Shown here piece after piece: positions 55,801-64,000 of a stretch of DNA of 64,000 bases; within the stretch, counting starts at the first letter, position 1; every line of letters starts with the position of its first letter. The notes under the pieces are model-generated. The model searched no databases and was not told where the DNA came from. It worked only from the letters and a program-made list of their open reading frames with translations. The stretch lies in contig JAJEKV010000018.1 in NCBI GenBank assembly GCA_021234155.1, positions 16,028,999 through 16,092,998 on the forward strand, in the 5' to 3' direction. This stretch comes from Isoetes taiwanensis. Its lineage: Eukaryota > Streptophyta > Lycopodiopsida > Isoetales > Isoetaceae. The position numbers and the translations under genes were made by a program.

Positions 55801-58800
55801 CTCAAATTTGGGTTGGGTAAGTGTTCCTAAGTAGTCTGCTCTATCTTCTGCTGAAATGAGGGCTACCACCCTTCCTTCTTTTGTACCAAGGATTCCGCCC
55901 CAAGTGCTATCTCTAGTTTGTGAATCCAAGTAAGTGCTCAATTTCTATCTTTACTTGGATCCCTGAGAAATGCTGTTCCGTGTGCCGTTGTTAAGGCCTC
56001 CCTTAAGTTTTCTCAAGGAAGCTTTTGACTTTCTAAACCAATTGCTAGTCCCAATCCTGTCTTCTTGGCTCTGTGGAGGTCCTGCTGTAGGGGACTTCAC
56101 TTAGCAAAGTCCTTCATTTGAACTTTCTCAGAATATCCCTAGCCAACCCTGAAAGCTTCCAAGCAGATTCCTTGGAGTTTCAGCTTTTGAACCTGTTCAT
56201 TGCCTGACATCCTTTAGATTTCTTTGATCTGTGAACCCCTGATGTTACTATATGCCCCAAATATTCCCATACCCCACCCAAGGTAAAGTGGCATTTGAGA
56301 GCCCATGGCTAAACCTGAGCATTCTTAATTCCCTCCTAAATGACCCTTTCCCTGAATGCCATAAATGCCCCTTTGCTGGACTCTGCTGAATCTTTGAAAT
56401 GCCGGGAAGAAGACAATAATAAACCTATCCCAAGAAGCTCCCTCAAGATGCTTCATTCATGGAGTGATAAGTCCATGTTGGAGCTGCCTCATTAAACCTG
56501 GGAAGGGCATTAATTGTGAACTAAAGTGACCCATAGCCTGCCTCCTAAGGCTGGGCCTATGGATATCCCTATCTTGGTGGTATCCCCTGAATTCTCAAAC
56601 CTAATTCTTTTAGAGGAATACCTTTGTCTTTGTGAACCCAACCCATTAGGGTCATCTCAGCCCTTGGTGTTTTAGTTATTTGTCTTTATCTAGTCTCAGC
56701 TTTGTTAAGTTTCCACATAGTCCTTTAACATTCTTAAGTCCTTATCCTTCTTCTTCTCACAAAGTGATAGGAAGCCTAAAGGAGGCCAATGAATTCTAGT
56801 TTTATAAACCCTAGCCTCGAAAGCACCCCCGGGTTTTCTTGAGCTCTGGTCCCCTAATTCCTTGGGGTGCTCTATCTTAGTGTGGTTTTTACCTGTAGGG
56901 CTTCTCAGATCCTGGAGTTTCTCAATGTGAACCCCCATGATTCCTGACACCCCTATGGGGTGTGGTGTTCTGCTGGATTCTTTTATCCTGGAATAAGCAT
57001 CCTGAACTCCTGGGGTTTCCTAAGTATCCTGGCTTTGGGCAATTGATTCCCCTTTGGGTCACTCCCATCCCCAAGCCAGTTCCTGCCTTAACCTGGTCCT
57101 AATCCCCTGGGTGATGTAGTCCACCTTATTCCTTCTTAGTTAATTTCTCCTTAGCCAGCCAAGCCTTAAAAGAGATTAGTTAACTGCATGGGGAATCCCA
57201 TTTCTCTTACCTTTCTCACCTCATTTGGTCTCCTGTTTCTGTCAGCCCCCTGTACTGGGCTTTATGGTGATTCCCTCTGCTCCTAGTCAGTGAACCTGGT
57301 TCATGGCTTTTAGCTGGCTCTCAAGAATCTGAATCCCTGCCTTATAGATTCTATATCTTCTTAATGTCCATACCTGCTCCTTATTCTGGCTTTTAATTCC
57401 TAACCCCACCTTAAGCAGTCTTGAAGTCAAAGATGATCCTCCTCCCCTTTAGTGTGTCCTGAATGAACATCTGGGCCTACAGCTTAATTGGCTCCTAGCT
57501 TAGGGACTCTAATACCTTTGTTCTCTCATTAGATGTTCTTAACCCTAGGAGATTTTTCAAAACTGGGTGGAGTGTTTCTACTCCCTGTGATCTTATGGAG
57601 GGATTCTGCATGTAGCTATTATTCCATGATCCCACTCAGCCATGAAGGACAAATGGACCTGATTCCCTCAATACTCAACCCTGACCCACTGCTCAGACAT
57701 ATGTGGTAACTCCCCACCATCTTATGAAGTCCTGGGCCCCCTGCTGGTCGTCAGTTTCTCAGTCCTCAGCTTCCTAGTTTGGGGAACCTAACTTTATAAG
57801 TTCCCTGTTTTGGCAGCTGGACCTGTGAATGGACTACTTGGATTAACTCATGTGTCTGGTGCCCCTGGGCTGGAAGCAACCCTGAAGTGAACTTTTCTCA
57901 ATGCATTCCCTGCCCCCTTCTCCTCTCTGCTAGACTCAGCTCTTAGGAGGCAGCTTTTTAAGAGAACTCCGCCCCTCCTGATGTATCCCTGGTAGCTTTA
58001 ATATCCTTAAAAGCCTTTGTTCCTGACCTTTTACCTTACTGGCCCCTGATGTGGGTGTAGCTGATTGCTTATTCCTGAGAGCTGCCTCGGATAATTCTCC
58101 TCGAACTCTAATCCCTAAGGCTTGACTGCTTCCCACTGGAGTTGCTGTGCCTCCTCCAAACCCTAGGAGTAGCTGATTCCTCTCAGCCTCCTGAACCCGA
58201 CCTTTGCTGATTAGCCTAAATAAAGCCCCTTGATAGCCAGCTGTCTGAACCCCCTTAAATGTAGCCCACTGCTTGGCTCTCTGGGAGTAGGACCCTGTGA
58301 AAGACAGTGCCCCCGGGAGTCTCATGGACCCTTTCCTAGATACTTTAGCTACCAGCTGCTTTCACCCCAGTTCCCAACCTTCAGAAACCCACTGGATCTC
58401 AGCCTTTAATTAGTGAAGGAGGCAGGCAGGATCCCTGGGTACATAGTGCTTTAAGTGGAAAGCCTTGTTGAATGGGTCCTTAACCCCTGGGTGAATCATT
58501 CCCTCTTCCTGCCCTCATAATTTTAGTGACATCCCTTCCAACTGTGATCCCTTTAATGTCCATCATAAGCTGTTCTAGAAAGAACCCCTCCCTAGTGATC
58601 CCTGCCCTCATAACTGTGAGGGAGCCACCAACCTTCCATTCCCATCAAGCCATGCTTCAGCCTCCCATGCCCTGATCTCTGGCTTTTCCCCGGAAGAACC
58701 TGGGCCTGCCTTCCTTTTGTTCTCTCCATAATGCTAGCCTTTATAAAGAATTCCATCCCACCTTTTTCTCGATAAATAATCCTGCCTTTTCTTGCCCTCT

Positions 58801-61800
58801 TTTCCTTAAGCTCCTAGGAGGTGCCTTGTCTGACTGCCTGGAGCTAGGCTGTCCCCACCTGAAGAACTCTGCCCCCATGGAGCCTGAGCTAGATGGATGA
58901 TAGCCTCGTCCTTCTCTCTTCCTTCTCCTATCCCTGATGCCCCTGGTTGGGTGTTCCTCCCCTCCCTGCAGGGCTCCTTGCCAATTCCTAACACAAGTGT
59001 GGAGGTGGAGACCATCTTATGTGCTCACTGTGGTGTCAGCCTGGTTGGATGAGGTGTTGTGACTCTGGGTTCCCTTATCTGGGGTCTCAACCCTATGCTT
59101 GACCCAGCCTCCTGGGTGATTACATCCCCAGCTCTAAGTCTCTCTTTAGTTCTCCCAGCCAAACAACCCTTTGGTGTTCCTGTTCATGCTGTCTTTGCAT
59201 GGGTCTCTAGATCCCTATGACCTGAGTCTCTTGGGCTTTCCAAGGACTTGACCACCACTCTAATGCTTGGCCTGCTAGATGCTTGACTCTGAACTTTAAT
59301 TTCTAACTTCTGAACTTCATCCTCTTTTTAATTATAAAGGAACCACATACAAAGTTCCTGTACTCTACAAAATAGTTAATGTGCCCATTAATACATGGCA
59401 AAGGGATTACATGGTAAAGTAGATATAAGTCTTAAAGAATAAATGGGTACAAGAAAACATTTTAGTTAACAAAACTTAAGAAAATTTTACAACCTTTATC
59501 TTAATGTGGCCTCCCTTAAAGCCCTAAGAGTTCCTTTGATGATCCCTAACCTGGAGTGGGCCTGCCATGTTAAGTAAAGATGTCTTTGCCTGATCTCTCC
59601 TTCTCAAGTGCCCTAGCCATCTCCCAGTCTCTGGAGTTCCTGTGTCAAGTAGTTGCCACTCTGACCTGAAAGTGTTAGTGTCTCTAAGGGTGTCCCCTTG
59701 CAAAGCCCAGGCAATGGAGTTTTAATGGCCCTTGCTAGTGCTGGATGATGTGGTCCTGTGATGGGCATATCTCTAGTGCCTCCCTGAAGTCCTCTAAAGT
59801 GAAGGGGAGAAGTGCCACTTGATTCTTTCCCCATTCCTGAACTCCCTTGTGGAAGATTCATCATTCTTGGCCCTTTAATGAGGGGCTCTAGATAGTAGCC
59901 AAGTGTCAGACTCCTTTCCCCTCAGAATTCCCATGATCCCAAAGCAGTCTTCCTTTGATTTCTCACTGTGAGGTCTCATAAGATTCCTCTTATGATCTCC
60001 AGCTTCATGTCAAGCTATGTTGTCCTAAGTTGGATGTTTCTGGATTCTCCCCTATGCTCCCTGGGCCTGAACTCCTGGCCTACTTTGAGCTTGGGCCCTC
60101 CCTGGCTCTTGTAGGAGTGTGCCTGGGATTCTGAACCTCCCTCCTAAATGATAGGGTTCCCTTGCTCTAAGGGGATTCCTTTATCCAATGATAGGTCAGC
60201 ATCCTGAAGTACTGTCTCCTGATAAGAGTGTCCCTCCAATGTTCCCTTTGAACTCCCTGCATGAGTAGCTCCGAAGTGAAGTCTCAAGCAGCTTCCTTCC
60301 CATGTGCTACTCATAGTTTAAGAGTTCAGCTTGGATTCAAGATGATCCCCCAAGCTCCCAAGTAATAGGATTTCAAATCTTGAGGATGTCAAGCTTTAAA
60401 ATGTATTCTCAGCTGATGATCTCTATTAACATGAGGGTTGGATGCTGACTCCTGGAGGTCTCTGTAGTTCTTCCTCATGCCTGCCACTGCCTCAACTGTG
60501 ACTCTCTCAGATCCTTGTTGCCTCCCCTCCCATTCCTGGTCCTCTAGTTCCCCTAGCTGCCTGAGTCTCTTGCTGAACTCAAGTAGTAGATGAAAGCCCT
60601 ACTGCCGTAAGCTATAGTGGTGATCTAGGGCTGAGGATTCCTATATTCCTGTGGATTTGATCCCAAAGCCCTCAAGTACTCAAGTGGCTTAAGTCTAAGG
60701 GGCCTAATTGTAGTTCCCTATGGCATTGATTGATTCTATAGTGTAATAGTAAGGGGTAATGGCCCCTGAGATTAAAGGTGTTCTAGTGCTTACTTGTAGT
60801 CTCAAGTAAGCCATGTGGTTCCTAAACAGCCTCTAGTCCCATCCCAGTATAGTTAAGCTTCCTTTGGATCCCCTCCCTAAACTCCCTCGGAATTTGAAGG
60901 CTTGGGTGGAGTGGGACTCAGGAAAGTCCCACCCCTCCCCTAGGGGTGCCTTAACTCCCCATGTGTGACTCCAGTTGGCCTGGGTATTTGGCACATAATG
61001 TCCCAGGTAGTAGGGTAAGTGCCCTAGAATGAGTTTCTGTGACCTGCCCATGGCTCCTAAATTTAGAAGGCTCTAATTCATGTGAAGCTGATGACAAGTG
61101 GCTTCTGTGATTGTACCCTGACCCTTCAAAGCTAGCTGTTTTAATGAGTAGGAAGTAAAAAGGAAATGGCTTTGTAAAGATCTCCCAAGAGTAGAAGTCT
61201 GGGAACCCTTTAAGGGGTTTCCGGGAGTGCCTTGAGGAAGGAAAATGGTAATGAGGATCCCATTTTATAGGACGATTCATGGAAAAAACCCCTGGTTCTG
61301 TGGGCAGCAAAGGTAACCCTGTTCTAAGATGGCCTGTGGTCTCTATGGATCCAGTCCAAATGAAGGCCCCATGAAGTGCACCTTAAGCAAACAAAGCAAG
61401 AAATGAATTCTCACATGGCACTTGTTGACCTGGGCTCTATTAATGGGTCAAAATTGAAGCTGATCTCGGTGAACTGGCTGGATGGCCCTGTCATTTAGGG
61501 ACTCTGTGACGCTTCAGCTTTGGCTTAGCCCTGTCCTGCCATTCTATCTTTGGGAGTTTTGCTACTTTGGCCTGAATTTTGGGAGTTTGAAGATGCTAAC
61601 ATGGCTAATTTCTAAATGATTCTAAACCTTAACCTAAAGTAAACCCCATTCTTGAGTTAAACCCCACAACCCCTAAAAAGCAGGTTTTTGGGGGGGTGAA
61701 TAGTGAACTGCTTGAACTGCCAGCCAGCCATGGACTGCTAGAGGCTTAGCTGGTTTTTCTCCCATCCTGGACCCAAGCCCCAACCTTTTAATGCTTTTGA

Positions 61801-63379
61801 TTTGAGATTCTTTTGCCAAACCTTTTGCTTGTAGCTAAGGACCTTTTAGGGTACTCTCACCATGCCATGAAGACCCTGTCTCACAACTGTCTCTAGCTCC
61901 CTAAACTCTCAAGAACCAAATGATCTTTCTCTGAATTTCTACAAGGAAAATGAACCTTTATATTAATAAGGAAAAGTTCATAAATTACATGAAACTCTTT
62001 AACCTTCTAATCAAAATTTATAAAATTTGAGGAGGCCTTAGGGCCCTCCCCCGCTGGATCCCTTTCCTGTGCTAAGTGAATGTCCCCAAGTGATGAGGGG
62101 TGGACTCCTCACAAGATGGATCAGCAAGTAGGTTCCCTTCCCTGGAAGAGTCAGTGACCTCCTCAGCTCTGCTGCCCTTTGGTGGGTATCTCTCAGTCAT
62201 TAGGAGGGGTGAACCCTGAGACCCAAACCTGAACCCCTGTGATCACTCTCTAAGAAGGGAGATTAAGGGCTCCTTACTGTAGGAGATTCTCCGTGCACAT
62301 CCTGGAAGTGCTTGATTCCCTAAACACCCCAAGGTGATTTAGCTGCTCTAAATTCCTTTGGGTGGTGAACTTCCTAGTTTTTCCGCCTTAGGTGGGGTGG
62401 AAGCTTAGCTTGTTCTCTCAGCTCAGCCTCCTTAATAAACCCAATGTGACTTCCTGGGCTGCATTGTTTGTTCTCATTGTACCTCAGTCCAACCCACTCT
62501 GAGGTACCCTTTGTGGTCAGCTTTATTTTTCAGCTAACCCATCCCCATTTGGAGTTAATGCCCCTGCCTCCCCTACCTCTCAGCTTCTTCACCTCACTTT
62601 TGGTGGTTCCTGCCACTTAGTGGCTCCTGGGCGCTTGGTCCCCAGCTTTGCTGCTCCTCCCTCCCTCTTCTCCTCTGGGCCACTCAGCCTCCTGGTGGCT
62701 CCCTTCCTCCCTGAGGGTGCTCTTTCTATAATCTGATGGTCCCAGCCAGCCCCACTGCCCTCCTCTTCTCACTCTCTCCTTTCCCCAGTCAGTCAACCCC
62801 CTCCTGGGCCCCTCTTCTTCCTAGCTGCCCTCCCACTTAATCTCAGAACTCTCTTTTGTCTCTCTTCTTGTTTCATAGCCCATTCCCTGGGTTTTAGAGG
62901 CCAGCCAGCTGTGACTTAATCTCAGCTCCCTCCTCCCTGATCTCTTACCTGGGTGGTCTTATAGTCAAGTGGAAGGGATCTCACAGCCTCTCAAGGTAGC
63001 TCCCTGATGATTTTAGTCAGCCAGCTGGGCCTCCCAAAGATCAGTGGAAGGAGCCACTGGAAGTGGACCCCCAGCCACCTGGCTCTCAAATGGAAGGTGC
63101 TCTGGGATACTCTCACATGCCCTGTCCCTTCTTGACCTTCTCTTTTCTATGTGTGACCAAGCCTAGTCCCTAGCCTTTTAGCTCATGAAGCTTTTCATCT
63201 CCTCCCATGTGGCCTGACTCAGCCGCTTAGTGCAAGTTTTGGCCATTTTATCCCTCCTGACTTTGGAAACGTTCTATGCCAAATAGCCTTAGTTCCCATC
63301 TCAGCCTGCTTTTGTTGAAGCCCATTTGGAAAGAATGACCTAATGAGCATCTTCATGGGCTTTGATCATCTCACCTAGC
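52861..63379. other. 10.5 kb of unassigned CpG-poor, non-coding DNA
   Basis: I recognise no gene, RNA gene, transposon protein or element boundary. Stretches such as 57001-57747 contain no CG at all although G and C are frequent. The few open frames (for example 55416-55655, 57936-58325 minus, 58806-59015 minus) have no known motif and no neighbour that supports them. If the flanking LTR-like sequences are real, this could be the interior of a very old element without coding capacity. Confidence 0.45.
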
Positions 63380-64000
63380 CAACCCCAACTCCTCTCAATT
63401 TTAGGCTTGAAGGATAGATTGGTGGAGTAGATAATTTTATGTTCTTGCCTTGTTCCTGATGTGACTCCCTAAATGATAATGCTCTGATGAATTCCTAAGC
63501 AGGAACCCCCAACCTGCCAAACAACCCAAGATCGGCCCCTCTCAGCTCCCAACTCCTATGACCCTGGAGGCTGACTTCTAGTGTGGAGGGAAACACCATA
63601 GTTCTTAGTGCTGCCTCCCCATGGGCCCTATATGTTCTTGGGGTTTAGCAAGAATGCCGTGAACCTGCACCAAACATATGCATAAATTGCTCACCCCTGA
63701 AGGTAGGGCACCAGCTATATACCAACACAAAGTGATGATCTGTGGAAAGCATGAGTCTCTAACCCCACCTTTACAAGGAGGGATCTAATCTGACCTGCTT
63801 AGGTCTCAAGGATAGATTTTTTCGCACCTGAGTCATGGCAATGAAGTAGGGTCGGTGAGAACAATGGCTAGGCTGACCAATTCCATCCCTTCTTAGTCAT
63901 TATTTTATGTTATGATAGCCAAAACTTCATTAAATGATCACCTCAGCCCTAAACTCATGATGCAAATGAAGTAACACGTAACCTGAACCTAGCTACTTTA
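63380..64000. repeat. Second degenerate LTR-like sequence, cut by window end
   Basis: Ordered similarity to 50920-51480: GATAGATT then GTGGA, TGCCTTGTTCC, CCTAAATGATAATGCT against CTTAAATGATAGCTGC, TAGTGTGGAGGGAA against TAGTGTGGGAGGGAA, and CCTGCTTAGG in both. Identity is modest and the right end lies outside. Confidence 0.35.

Noticed and set aside
57936-58325. 129-codon minus-strand frame as a gene
   Set aside because: Isolated, no known domain, and set in CpG-free sequence where composition alone can open frames.

Overview
The window looks like intergenic repeat DNA from a large land-plant nuclear genome. I cannot name the species. The evidence is the mix of elements: Ty1/copia elements primed by the initiator-Met tRNA, a plant L1-type LINE with a DUF4283-like/CCHC ORF1 and an ORF2 ending in a zf-RVT-type finger, a second LINE lineage with a TTTAC tail, and large Tat/Athila-like Ty3/gypsy elements. 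I found no host gene, no structured RNA gene I would defend, and no CRISPR or prokaryotic feature.

Layout. 1-3122: decayed copia element A (integrase, RT, RNase H, 3' LTR), followed directly by a primer-binding site and gag start of the same type. 3268-5155: unassigned DNA with a triplicated segment (possible SINE) and a 170-bp tandem duplication. 5156-9924: copia element B with two 680-bp LTRs and a 5-bp target duplication. 10413-35082: a 'Russian doll'. An outer L1-type LINE (segments 10413-12347, 31737-32126, 34966-35082) holds a younger LINE of the same kind (12348-31736, 9-bp target duplication, poly-A tail). That inner LINE holds an RTE-like LINE fragment (about 17961-19487) and a 10.7-kb gypsy element on the minus strand (20119-30846, 5-bp target duplication). 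The outer LINE was also hit by a small non-autonomous LTR element (32127-34855), which sits next to a (CT)55 tract, and by a probable solo LTR (35083 to about 36766). 36795 to about 45700: a second gypsy copy of the same family, on the plus strand.

44781-64000: the character changes abruptly inside what should be the 3' LTR of the second gypsy copy. The remaining 19 kb has almost no CG dinucleotides, no long reading frame and no recognisable transposon protein. It does hold very diverged, collinear echoes of sequences to its left: the end of the gypsy LTR near 45.5-45.7 kb and the solo-LTR-like sequence near 50.9-52.9 and 63.4-64.0 kb. It also holds two diverged copies of one 700-bp segment. 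It may be very old, deaminated repeat DNA or a non-natural/mis-assembled stretch; reading alone cannot decide.

How the parts work together. These are independent selfish elements, not a pathway. Nearly every coding region is broken. The best preserved are LINE ORF1 (12402-14843), the large ORF2 block after it (14919-17384) and a 129-codon frame at the inner LINE 3' end (31118-31507). The target duplications give the order of events: outer LINE, then inner LINE, then gypsy and probably RTE inside it. The small LTR element and the solo LTR entered the outer LINE separately. Differences between repeat copies concentrate at CAG/CTG versus CGG/CCG positions, which raises the question of methylation-linked mutation or base-calling error.
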